A DNA stretch of 64,000 bases from contig CAXKVF010000077.1 of the NCBI GenBank assembly GCA_964057225.1, positions 372,001 through 436,000 on the forward strand, written 5' to 3'. This document shows positions 1-12,850 of this stretch, in pieces. The translations under genes were made by a program, and so were the position numbers. The stretch's first letter is position 1. The number at the start of each line of letters is the position of its first letter. The notes under the pieces were generated by a model. That model did no database searches. It was not told the DNA's origin and saw only the letters and a list, made by a program, of their open reading frames with translations. This stretch comes from Auanema rhodensis. Its lineage: Eukaryota > Nematoda > Chromadorea > Rhabditida > Rhabditidae.

Positions 1-3000
1 CAATATCAATAAAAATTTGTTTTTAGACTAATATGGACATGGGGAATCTAATTTTGAAAACCGCATCTCTTCATCTTTCACGTGAAGCGAGTTACATACC
101 AAGTGCACATCACGTGTACATTTAATTAGCATAAATTAAAGTTCACGTAAATTTCAAAGTCATGGTTACCATGCACCAATATCAATAAAAATTTGTTTTT
201 AGACTAATATGGACATGGGGAATCTAATTTTGAAAACCGCATCTCTCTATCTTTCACGTGAAGCGAGTTACATACCAAGTGCACATCACGTGTACATTTA
301 ATTAGCATAAATTAAAGTTCACGTAAATTTCAAAGTCATGGTTACCATGAACCAATATCAATAAAAATTTGTTTTTAGACTAATATGGACATGGGGAATC
401 TAATTTTGAAAACCGCATCTCTTCATCTTTCACGTGAAGCGAGTTACATACCAAGTGCACATCACGTGTACATTTAATTAGCATAAATTAAAGTTCACGT
501 AAATTTCAAAGTCATGGTTACCATGCACCAATATCAATAACAATTTGTTTTTAGACTAATATGGACATGGGGAATCTAATTTTGAAAACCGCATCTCTCT
601 ATCTTTCACGTGAAGCGAGTTACATACCAAGTGCACATCACGTGTACATTTAATTAGCATAAATTAAAGTTCACGTAAATTTCAAAGTCATGGTTACCAT
701 GCACCAATGTCAATAAAAATTTGTTGTTAGACTAATATGGACATGGGGAATCTAATTTTGAAAACCGCATCTCTTCATCTTTCACGTGAAGCGAGTTACA
801 TACCAAGTGCACATCACGTGTACATTTAATTAGCATAAATTAAAGTTCACGTAAATTTCAAAGTCATGGTTACCATGCACCAATATCAATAAAAATTTGT
901 TTTTAGACTAATATGGACATGGGGAATCTAATTTTGAAAACCGCATCTCTTTATCTTTCACGTAAAGCGAGTTACATACCAAGTGCACATCACGTGTACA
1001 TTTAATTAGCATAAATTAAAGTTCACGTAAATTTCAAAGTCATGGTTACCATGAACCAATATCAATAAAAATTTGTTTTTAGACTAATATGGACATGGGG
1101 AATCTAATTTTGAAAACCGCATCTCTTTATCTTTCACGTGAAGCGAGTTACATACCAAGTGCACATCACGTGTACATTTAATTAGCATAAATTAAAGTTC
1201 ACGTAAATTTCAAAGTCATGGTTGCCATGAACCAATATCAATAAAAATTTGTTTTTAGACTAATATGGACATGGGGAATCTAATTTTGAAAACCGCATCT
1301 CTTTATCTTTCACGTGAAGCGAGTTACATATCAAGTGCACATCACGTGTACATTTAATTAGCATAAATTAAAGTTCACGTAAATTTCAAAGTCATGGTTA
1401 CCATGCACCAATATCAATAAAAATTTGTTTTTAGACTAATATGGACATGGGGAATCTAATTTTGAAAACCGCATCTCTTTATCTTTCACGTGAAGCGAGT
1501 TACATACCAAGTGCACATCACGTGTACATTTAATTAGCATAAATTAAAGTTCACGTAAATTTCAAAGTCATGGTTACCATGCACCAATGTCAATAAAAAT
1601 TTGTTTTTAGACTAATATGGACATGGGGAATCTAATTTTGAAAACCGCATCTCTTTATCTTTCACGTGAAGCGAGTTACATACCAAGTGCACATCACGTG
1701 TACATTTAATTAGCATAAATTAAAGTTCACGTAAATTTCAAAGTCATGGTTACCATGCACCAATGTCAATAAAAATTTGTTTTTAGACTAATATGGACAT
1801 GGGGAATCTAATTTTGCAAACCGCATCTCTTCATCTTTCACGTGAAGCGAGTTACATACCAAGTGCACATCACGTGTACATTTAATTAGCATAAATTAAA
1901 GTTCACGTAAATTTCAAAGTCATGGTTACCATGCACCAATATCAATAAAAATTTGTTTTTAGACTAATATGGACATGGGGAATCTAATTTTGAAAACCGC
2001 ATCTCTTTATCTTTCACGTGAAGCGAGTTAAATACCAAGTGCACATCACGTGTACATTTAATTAGCATAAATTAAAGTTCACGTAAATTTCAAAGTCATG
2101 GTTACCACGAACCAATATCAATAAAAATTTGTTTTTAGACTAATATGGACATGGGGAATCTAATTTTGAAAACCGCATCTCTTTATCTTTCACGTGAAGC
2201 GAGTTACATACCAAGTGCACATCACGTGTACATTTAATTAGCATAAATTAAAGTTCACGTAAATTTCAAAGTCATGGTTACCATGCACCAATATCAATAA
2301 AAATTTGTTTTTAGACTAATATGGACATGGGGAATCTAATTTTGAAAACCGCATCTCTTCATCTTTCACGTGAAGCGAGTTACATACCATAGTGCACATC
2401 ACGTGTACATTTAATTAGCATAAATTAAAGTTCACGTAAATTTCAAAGTCATGGTTACCATGCACCAATGTCAATAAAAATTTGTTTTTAGACTAATATG
2501 GACATGGGGAATCTAATTTTGAAAACCGCATCTCTTCATCTTTCACGTGAAGCGAGTTACATACCAAGTGCACATCACGTGTACATTTAATTAGCATAAA
2601 TTAAAGTTCACGTAAATTTCAAAGTCATGGTTACCATGCACCAATATCAATAAAAATTTGTTTTTAGACTAATATGGACATGGGGAATCTAATTTTGAAA
2701 ACCGCATCTCTTCATCTTTCACGTGAAGCGAGTTACATACCAAGTGCACATCACGTGTACATTTAATTAGCATAAATTAAAGTTCACGTAAATTTCAATG
2801 TCATGGTTACCATGCACCAATATCAATAAAAATTTGTTTTTAGACTAATATGGACATGGGGAATCTAATTTTGAAAACCGCATCTCTCTATCTTTCACGT
2901 GAAGCGAGTTACATACCAAGTGCACATCACGTGTACATTTAATTAGCATAAATTAAAGTTCACGTAAATTTCAAAGTCATGGTTACCATGCACCAATGTC

Positions 3001-4225
3001 AATAAAAATTTGTTTTTAGACTAATATGGACATGGGGAATCTAATTTTCAAAACCGCATCTCTTCATCTTTCACGTGAAGCGAGTTACATACCAAGTGCA
3101 CATCACGTGTACATTTAATTAGCATAAATTAAAGTTCACGTAAATTTCAAAGTCATGGTTACCATGCACCAATATCAATAAAAATTTGTTTTTAGACTAA
3201 TATGGACATGGGGAATCTAATTTTGAAAACCGCATCTCTTTATCTTTCACGTGAAGCGAGTTACATACCAAGTGCACATCACGTGTACATTTAATTAGCA
3301 TAAATTAAAGTTCACGTAAATTTCAAAGTCATGGTTACCATGAACCAATATCAATAAAAATTTGTTTTTAGACTAATATGGACATGGGGAATCTAATTTT
3401 GAAAACCGCATCTCTTTATCTTTCACGTGAAGCGAGTTACATACCAAGTGCACATCACGTGTACATTTAATTAGCATAAATTAAAGTTCACGTAAATTTC
3501 AAAGTCATGGTTGCCATGAACCAATATCAATAAAAATTTGTTTTTAGACTAATATGGACATGGGGAATCTAATTTTGAAAACCGCATCTCTTTATCTTTC
3601 ACGTGAAGCGAGTTACATACCAAGTGCACATCACGTGTACATTTAATTAGCATAAATTAAAGTTCACGTAAATTTCAAAGTCATGGTTACCATGCACCAA
3701 TATCAATAAAAATTTGTTTTTAGACTAATATGGACATGGGGAATCTAATTTTGAAAACCGCATCTCTTTATCTTTCACGTGAAGCGAGTTACATACCAAG
3801 TGCACATCACGTGTACATTTAATTAGCATAAATTAAAGTTCACGTAAATTTCAAAGTCATGGTTACCATGAACCAATATCAATAAAAATTTGTTTTTAGA
3901 CTAATATGGACATGGGGAATCTAATTTTGAAAACCGCATCTCTTCATCTTTCACGTGAAGCGAGTTACATACCAAGTGCACATCACGTGTACATTTAATT
4001 AGCATAAATTAAAGTTCACGTAAATTTCAAAGTCATGGTTACCATGCACCAATATCAATAAAAATTTGTTTTTAGACTAATATGGACATGGGGAATCTAA
4101 TTTTGAAAACCGCATCTCTTCATCTTTCACGTGAAGCGAGTTACATACCAAGTGCACATCACGTGTACATTTAATTAGCATAAATTAAAGTTCACGTAAA
4201 TTTCAAAGTCATGGTTACCATGCAC
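1..4225. repeat. 24-monomer higher-order repeat, copy 1
   Basis: Twenty-four monomers, 4225 bp including one inserted T at 2390. The order of private variants is a barcode: m22 T>G with m5 A>G (705), m84 G>A (881), m168 A>G (1057), two m5 monomers (1585, 1761) with m57 A>C in the second, m95 C>A and m172 T>C (1937), +T (2289), m158 A>T (2642), m56 G>C (2994), m168 A>G (3346). The same order reappears 4225 bp later. The true left boundary may lie before the window. Monomers at 3874 and 4050 have no matching partner at the end of copy 2. Confidence 0.93.
2390..2390 (+). other. One-base insertion making a 177-bp monomer (2289-2465)
   Basis: An extra T after m100 changes ACCAAGTG to ACCATAGTG. 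The identical insertion at 6615, exactly 4225 bp later, shows the event preceded the 24-monomer duplication. Confidence 0.95.
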
Positions 4226-7200
4226 CAATATCAATAAAAATTTGTTTTTAGACTAATATGGACATGGGGAATCTAATTTTGAAAACCGCATCTCTTCATC
4301 TTTCACGTGAAGCGAGTTACATACCAAGTGCACATCACGTGTACATTTAATTAGCATAAATTAAAGTTCACGTAAATTTCAAAGTCATGGTTACCATGCA
4401 CCAATATCAATAAAAATTTGTTTTTAGACTAATATGGACATGGGGAATCTAATTTTGAAAACCGCATCTCTCTATCTTTCACGTGAAGCGAGTTACATAC
4501 CAAGTGCACATCACGTGTACATTTAATTAGCATAAATTAAAGTTCACGTAAATTTCAAAGTCATGGTTACCATGAACCAATATCGATAAAAATTTGTTTT
4601 TAGACTAATATGGACATGGGGAATCTAATTTTGAAAACCGCATCTCTTCATCTTTCACGTGAAGCGAGTTACATACCAAGTGCACATCACGTGTACATTT
4701 AATTAGCATAAATTAAAGTTCACGTAAATTTCAAAGTCATGGTTACCATGCACCAATATCAATAAAAATTTGTTTTTAGACTAATATGGACATGGGGAAT
4801 CTAATTTTGAAAACCGCATCTCTCTATCTTTCACGTGAAGCGAGTTACATACCAAGTGCACATCACGTGTACATTTAATTAGCATAAATTAAAGTTCACG
4901 TAAATTTCAAAGTCATGGTTACCATGCACCAATGTCAATAAAAATTTGTTGTTAGACTAATATGGACATGGGGAATCTAATTTTGAAAACCGCATCTCTT
5001 CATCTTTCACGTGAAGCGAGTTACATACCAAGTGCACATCACGTGTACATTTAATTAGCATAAATTAAAGTTCACGTAAATTTCAAAGTCATGGTTACCA
5101 TGCACCAATATCAATAAAAATTTGTTTTTAGACTAATATGGACATGGGGAATCTAATTTTGAAAACCGCATCTCTTTATCTTTCACGTAAAGCGAGTTAC
5201 ATACCAAGTGCACATCACGTGTACATTTAATTAGCATAAATTAAAGTTCACGTAAATTTCAAAGTCATGGTTACCATGAACCAATATCAATAAAAATTTG
5301 TTTTTAGACTAATATGGACATGGGGAATCTAATTTTGAAAACCGCATCTCTTTATCTTTCACGTGAAGCGAGTTACATACCAAGTGCACATCACGTGTAC
5401 ATTTAATTAGCATAAATTAAAGTTCACGTAAATTTCAAAGTCATGGTTGCCATGAACCAATATCAATAAAAATTTGTTTTTAGACTAATATGGACATGGG
5501 GAATCTAATTTTGAAAACCGCATCTCTTTATCTTTCACGTGAAGCGAGTTACATACCAAGTGCACATCACGTGTACATTTAATTAGCATAAATTAAAGTT
5601 CACGTAAATTTCAAAGTCATGGTTACCATGCACCAATATCAATAAAAATTTGTTTTTAGACTAATATGGACATGGGGAATCTAATTTTGAAAACCGCATC
5701 TCTTTATCTTTCACGTGAAGCGAGTTACATACCAAGTGCACATCACGTGTACATTTAATTAGCATAAATTAAAGTTCACGTAAATTTCAAAGTCATGGTT
5801 ACCATGCACCAATGTCAATAAAAATTTGTTTTTAGACTAATATGGACATGGGGAATCTAATTTTGAAAACCGCATCTCTTTATCTTTCACGTGAAGCGAG
5901 TTACATACCAAGTGCACATCACGTGTACATTTAATTAGCATAAATTAAAGTTCACGTAAATTTCAAAGTCATGGTTACCATGCACCAATGTCAATAAAAA
6001 TTTGTTTTTAGACTAATATGGACATGGGGAATCTAATTTTGCAAACCGCATCTCTTCATCTTTCACGTGAAGCGAGTTACATACCAAGTGCACATCACGT
6101 GTACATTTAATTAGCATAAATTAAAGTTCACGTAAATTTCAAAGTCATGGTTACCATGCACCAATATCAATAAAAATTTGTTTTTAGACTAATATGGACA
6201 TGGGGAATCTAATTTTGAAAACCGCATCTCTTTATCTTTCACGTGAAGCGAGTTAAATACCAAGTGCACATCACGTGTACATTTAATTAGCATAAATTAA
6301 AGTTCACGTAAATTTCAAAGTCATGGTTACCACGAACCAATATCAATAAAAATTTGTTTTTAGACTAATATGGACATGGGGAATCTAATTTTGAAAACCG
6401 CATCTCTTTATCTTTCACGTGAAGCGAGTTACATACCAAGTGCACATCACGTGTACATTTAATTAGCATAAATTAAAGTTCACGTAAATTTCAAAGTCAT
6501 GGTTACCATGCACCAATATCAATAAAAATTTGTTTTTAGACTAATATGGACATGGGGAATCTAATTTTGAAAACCGCATCTCTTCATCTTTCACGTGAAG
6601 CGAGTTACATACCATAGTGCACATCACGTGTACATTTAATTAGCATAAATTAAAGTTCACGTAAATTTCAAAGTCATGGTTACCATGCACCAATGTCAAT
6701 AAAAATTTGTTTTTAGACTAATATGGACATGGGGAATCTAATTTTGAAAACCGCATCTCTTCATCTTTCACGTGAAGCGAGTTACATACCAAGTGCACAT
6801 CACGTGTACATTTAATTAGCATAAATTAAAGTTCACGTAAATTTCAAAGTCATGGTTACCATGCACCAATATCAATAAAAATTTGTTTTTAGACTAATAT
6901 GGACATGGGGAATCTAATTTTGAAAACCGCATCTCTTCATCTTTCACGTGAAGCGAGTTACATACCAAGTGCACATCACGTGTACATTTAATTAGCATAA
7001 ATTAAAGTTCACGTAAATTTCAATGTCATGGTTACCATGCACCAATATCAATAAAAATTTGTTTTTAGACTAATATGGACATGGGGAATCTAATTTTGAA
7101 AACCGCATCTCTCTATCTTTCACGTGAAGCGAGTTACATACCAAGTGCACATCACGTGTACATTTAATTAGCATAAATTAAAGTTCACGTAAATTTCAAA

Positions 7201-8098
7201 GTCATGGTTACCATGCACCAATGTCAATAAAAATTTGTTTTTAGACTAATATGGACATGGGGAATCTAATTTTCAAAACCGCATCTCTTCATCTTTCACG
7301 TGAAGCGAGTTACATACCAAGTGCACATCACGTGTACATTTAATTAGCATAAATTAAAGTTCACGTAAATTTCAAAGTCATGGTTACCATGCACCAATAT
7401 CAATAAAAATTTGTTTTTAGACTAATATGGACATGGGGAATCTAATTTTGAAAACCGCATCTCTTTATCTTTCACGTGAAGCGAGTTACATACCAAGTGC
7501 ACATCACGTGTACATTTAATTAGCATAAATTAAAGTTCACGTAAATTTCAAAGTCATGGTTACCATGAACCAATATCAATAAAAATTTGTTTTTAGACTA
7601 ATATGGACATGGGGAATCTAATTTTGAAAACCGCATCTCTTTATCTTTCACGTGAAGCGAGTTACATACCAAGTGCACATCACGTGTACATTTAATTAGC
7701 ATAAATTAAAGTTCACGTAAATTTCAAAGTCATGGTTGCCATGAACCAATATCAATAAAAATTTGTTTTTAGACTAATATGGACATGGGGAATCTAATTT
7801 TGAAAACCGCATCTCTTTATCTTTCACGTGAAGCGAGTTACATACCAAGTGCACATCACGTGTACATTTAATTAGCATAAATTAAAGTTCACGTAAATTT
7901 CAAAGTCATGGTTACCATGCACCAATATCAATAAAAATTTGTTTTTAGACTAATATGGACATGGGGAATCTAATTTTGAAAACCGCATCTCTTTATCTTT
8001 CACGTGAAGCGAGTTACATACCAAGTGCACATCACGTGTACATTTAATTAGCATAAATTAAAGTTCACGTAAATTTCAAAGTCATGGTTACCATGAAC
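4226..8098. repeat. 24-monomer higher-order repeat, copy 2 (22 monomers matched)
   Basis: This copy matches 1-3873 monomer by monomer at a constant offset of 4225 bp. I could see only about three differences: m8 A>G in 4578 (absent in 353), m13 A>C in 529 (absent in 4754), and m99 C>T in 1233 (absent in 5458). Matching stops in the monomer at 8099, where copy 1 has TTCATC and copy 2 has TTTATC around m72. It is either a recent segmental duplication inside the array or an assembly duplication. Confidence 0.93.
6615..6615 (+). other. One-base insertion, duplicate of that at 2390 (monomer 6514-6690)
   Basis: Same inserted T in the same monomer context as at 2390, inherited through the 24-monomer duplication. 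Confidence 0.95.
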
Positions 8099-9330
8099 CA
8101 ATATCAATAAAAATTTGTTTTTAGACTAATATGGACATGGGGAATCTAATTTTGAAAACCGCATCTCTTTATCTTTCACGTGAAGCGAGTTACATACCAA
8201 GTGCACATCACGTGTACATTTAATTAGCATAAATTAAAGTTCACGTAAATTTCAAAGTCATGGTTACCATGCACCAATATCAATAAAAATTTGTTTTTAA
8301 ACTAATATGGACATGGGGAATCTAATTTTGAAAACCGCATCTCTTTATCTTTCACGTGAAGCGAGTTACATACCAAGTGCACATCACGTGTACATTTAAT
8401 TAGCATAAATTAAAGTTCACGTAAATTTCAAAGTCATGGTTACCATGCACCAATATCAATAAAAATTTGTTTTTAGACTAATATGGACATGGGGAATCTA
8501 ATTTTGAAAACCGCATCTCTTTATCTTTCACGTGAAGCGAGTTACATACCAAGTGCACATCACGTGTACATTTAATTAGCATAAATTAAAGTTCACGTAA
8601 ATTTCAAAGTCATGGTTACCATGAACCAATATCAATAAAAATTTGTTTTTAGACTAATATGGACATGGGGAATCTAATTTTGAAAACCGCATCTCTTTAT
8701 CTTTCACGTGAAGCGAGTTACATACCAAGTGCACATCACGTGTACATTTAATTAGCATAAATTAAAGTTCACGTAAATTTCAAAGTCATGGTTACCATGC
8801 ACCAATGTCAATAAAAATTTGTTTTTAGACTAATATGGACATGGGGAATCTAATTTTGCAAACCGCATCTCTTCATCTTTCACGTGAAGCGAGTTACATA
8901 CCAAGTGCACATCACGTGTACATTTAATTAGCATAAATTAAAGTTCACGTAAATTTCAAAGTCATGGTTACCATGCACCAATATCAATAAAAATTTGTTT
9001 TTAGACTAATATGGACATGGGGAATCTAATTTTAAAAACCGCATCTCTTTATCTTTCACGTGAAGCGAGTTACATACCAAGTGCACATCACGTGTACATT
9101 TAATTAGCATAAATTAAAGTTCACGTAACTTTCAAAGTCATGGTTATCATGCACCAATATCAATAAAAATTTGTTTTTAGACTAATATGGACATGGGGAA
9201 TCTAATTTTGAAAACCGCATCTCTTTATCTTTCACGTGAAGCGAGTTACATACTAAGTGCACATCACGTGTACATTTAATTAGCATAAATTAAAGTTCAC
9301 GTAAATTTCAAAGTCATGGTTACCATGCAC
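8099..9330. repeat. Seven mixed monomers after the 24-mer unit
   Basis: First appearance of markers common further right: m26 G>A (8275), m151 A>C with m56 G>A and m169 C>T (8979), and m100 C>T (9155). The monomer at 8803 still has the left-domain combination m5 A>G plus m57 A>C. The block marks the passage from the left barcode set to the next one; no tandem HOR is visible inside it. Confidence 0.8.
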
Positions 9331-11794
9331 CAATATCAATAAAAATTTGTTTTTAGACTAATATGGACATGGGGAATCTAATTTTGAAAACCGCATCTCT
9401 TTATCTTTCACGTGAAGCGAGTTACATACCAAGTGCAAATCACGTGTACATTTAATTAGCATAAATTAAAGTTCACGTAAATTTCAAAGTCATGGTTACC
9501 ATGAACCAATATCAATAAAAATTTGTTTTTAGACTAATATGGACATGGGGAATCTAATTTTGAAAACCGCATCTCTTTATCTTTCACGTGAAGCGAGTTA
9601 CATACCAAGTGCACATCACGTGTACATTTAATTAGCATAAATTAAAGTTCACGTAAATTTCAAAGTCATGGTTACCATGCACCAATATCAATAAAAATTT
9701 GTTTTTAGACTAATATGGACATGGGGAATCTAATTTTGAAAACCGCATCTCTTCATCTTTCACGTGAAGCGAGTTACATACCAAGTGCACATCACGTGTA
9801 CATTTAATTAGCATAAATTAAAGTTCACGTAAATTTCAAAGTCATGGTTACCATGCACCAATATCAATAAAAATTTGTTTTTAGACTAATATGGACATGG
9901 GGAATCTAATTTTGAAAACCGCATCTCTCTATCTTTCACGTGAAGCGAGTTACATACCAAGTGCACATCACGTGTACATTTAATTAGCATAAATTAAAGT
10001 TCACGTAAATTTCAAAGTCATGGTTACCATGCACCAATGTCAATAAAAATTTGTTTTTAGACTAATATGGACGTGGGGAATCTAATTTTGAAAACCGCAT
10101 CTCTTCATCTTTCACGTGAAGCGAGTTACATACCAAGTGCACATCACGTGTACATTTAATTAGCATAAATTAAAGTTCACGTAAATTTCAAAGTCATGGT
10201 TACCATGCACCAATATCAATAAAAATTTGTTTTTAGACTAATATGGACATGGGGAATCTAATTTTGAAAACCGCATCTCTTTATCTTTCACGTGAAGCGA
10301 GTTACATACCAAGTGCACATCACGTGTACATTTAATTAGCATAAATTAAAGTTCACGTAAATTTCAAAGTCATGGTTACCATGAACCAATATCAATAAAA
10401 ATTTGTTTTTAGACTAATATGGACATGGGGAATCTAATTTTGAAAACCGCATCTCTTTATCTTTCACGTGAAGCGAGTTACATACCAAGTGCACATCACG
10501 TGTACATTTAATTAGCATAAATTAAAGTTCACGTAAATTTCAAAGTCATGGTTACCATGCACCAATATCAATAAAAATTTGTTTTTAGACTAATATGGAC
10601 ATGGGGAATCTAATTTTGAAAACCGCATCTCTTCATCTTTCACGTGAAGCGAGTTACATACCAAGTGCACATCACGTGTACATTTAATTAGCATAAATTA
10701 AAGTTCACGTAAATTTCAAAGTCATGGTTACCATGCACCAATATCAATAAAAATTTGTTTTTAGACTAATATGGACATGGGGAATCTAATTTTGAAAACC
10801 GCATCTCTCTATCTTTCACGTGAAGCGAGTTACATACCAAGTGCACATCACGTGTACATTTAATTAGCATAAATTAAAGTTCACGTAAATTTCAAAGTCA
10901 TGGTTACCATGCACCAATGTCAATAAAAATTTGTTTTTAGACTAATATGGACGTGGGGAATCTAATTTTGAAAACCGCATCTCTTCATCTTTCACGTGAA
11001 GCGAGTTACATACCAAGTGCACATCACGTGTACATTTAATTAGCATAAATTAAAGTTCACGTAAATTTCAAAGTCATGGTTACCATGCACCAATATCAAT
11101 AAAAATTTGTTTTTAGACTAATATGGACATGGGGAATCTAATTTTGAAAACCGCATCTCTTTATCTTTCACGTGAAGCGAGTTACATACCAAGTGCACAT
11201 CACGTGTACATTTAATTAGCATAAATTAAAGTTCACGTAAATTTCAAAGTCATGGTTACCATGAACCAATATCAATAAAAATTTGTTTTTAGACTAATAT
11301 GGACATGGGGAATCTAATTTTGAAAACCGCATCTCTTCATCTTTCACGTGAAGCGAGTTACATACCAAGTGCACATCACGTGTACATTTAATTAGCATAA
11401 ATTAAAGTTCACGTAAATTTCAAAGTCATGGTTACCATGCACCAATATCAATAAATATTTGTTTTTAGACTAATATGGACATGGGGAATCTAATTTTGAA
11501 AACCGCATCTCTCTATCTTTCACGTGAAGCGAGTTACATACCAAGTGCACATCACGTGTACATTTAATTAGCATAAATTAAAGTTCACGTAAATTTCAAA
11601 GTCATGGTTACCATGCACCAATGTCAATAAAAATTTGTTTTTAGACTAATATGGACGTGGGGAATCTAATTTTGAAAACCGCATCTCTTCATCTTTCACG
11701 TGAAGCGAGTTACATACCAAGTGCACATCACGTGTACATTTAATTAGCATAAATTAAAGTTCACGTAAATTTCAAAGTCATGGTTACCATGCAC
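9331..11794. repeat. 5/5/4-monomer tandem HOR cassette
   Basis: Three units begin at 9331, 10211 and 11091, with lengths 880, 880 and 704 bp. Each runs: plain monomer ending GAAC; (plain monomer); TTCATC form; CTCTATC form; then the monomer with m5 A>G and m39 A>G (GACGTGGGG) at 10035, 10915 and 11619. The third unit lacks one plain monomer. A private m108 C>A (9331) and m16 T>A-like change (11443) mark individual units. Confidence 0.88.
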
Positions 11795-12850
11795 CAATAT
11801 CAATAAAAATTTGTTTTTAGACTAATATGGACATGGGGAATCTAATTTTGAAAACCGCATCTCTTTATCTTTCACGTGAAGCGAGTTACATACCAAGTGC
11901 ACATCACGTGTACATTTAATTAGCATAAATTAAAGTTCACGTAAATTTCAAAGTCATGGTTACCATGAACCAATATCAATAAAAATTTGTTTTTAGACTA
12001 ATATGGACATGGGGAATCTAATTTTGAAAACCGCATCTCTTTATCTTTCACGTGAAGTGAGTTACATACCAAGTGCACATCACGTGTACATTTAATTAGC
12101 ATAAATTAAAGTTCACGTAAATTTCAAAGTCATGGTTACCATGCACCAATGTCAATAAAAATTTGTTTTTAGACTAATATGGACATGGGGAATCTAATTT
12201 TGAAAACCACATCTCTTTATCTTTCACGTGAAGCGAGTTACATACCAAGTGCACATCACGTGTACATTTAATTAGCATAAATTAAAGTTCACGTAAATTT
12301 CAAAGTCATGGTTACCATGCACCAATGTCAATAAAAATTTGTTTTTAGACTAATATGGACATGGGGAATCTAATTTTGCAAACCGCATCTCTTCATCTTT
12401 CACGTGAAGCGAGTTACATACCAAGTGCACATCACGTGTACATTTAATTAGCATAAATTAAAGTTCACGTAAATTTCAAAGTCATGGTTACCATGCACCA
12501 ATATCAATAAAAATTTGTTTTTAGACTAATATGGACATGGGGAATCTAATTTTGAAAACCGCATCTCTTTATCTTTCACGTGAAGCGAGTTACATACCAA
12601 GTGCACATCACGTGTACATTTAATTAGCATAAATTAAAGTTCACGTAACTTTCAAAGTCATGGTTACCATGCACCAATATCAATAAAAATTTGTTTTTAG
12701 ACTAATATGGACATGGGGAATCTAATTTTGAAAACCGCATCTCTTTATCTTTCACGTGAAGCGAGTTACATACTAAGTGCACATCACGTGTACATTTAAT
12801 TAGCATAAATTAAAGTTCACGTAAATTTCAAAGTCATGGTTACCATGCAC
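11619..12850. repeat. Seven-monomer block, copy 1 of an 18-monomer-spaced duplication
   Basis: Barcode: GACGTGGGG plus m5 A>G (11619), plain (11795), m88 C>T (11971), m5 A>G plus m63 G>A (12147), m5 A>G plus m57 A>C (12323), m151 A>C (12499), m100 C>T (12675). The same seven occur 3168 bp later at 14787-16018. The first monomer overlaps the end of the 5/5/4 cassette, so cassette and block were copied through one another. Confidence 0.88.

Noticed and set aside
33-125. Short open frame on the + strand in each monomer (ATG at m33, stop at m123, 30 codons), and a 34-codon frame on the - strand
   Set aside because: The unit is not a multiple of three, the frames are closed within each monomer, and both are simply repeated by the satellite. 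No ribosome-binding or codon evidence supports coding.
1-176. Monomer as an ancient dimer of about 88 bp
   Set aside because: The halves share only short AAATTT and ATGG-ACATG-like stretches at inconsistent spacing, no better than expected in AT-rich DNA.
4226-8098. Calling the second 24-monomer copy an assembly artefact
   Set aside because: At least three bases distinguish the copies and matching ends within a monomer, which favours a true duplication; long reads are needed to decide, so it is reported as a feature with that caveat.
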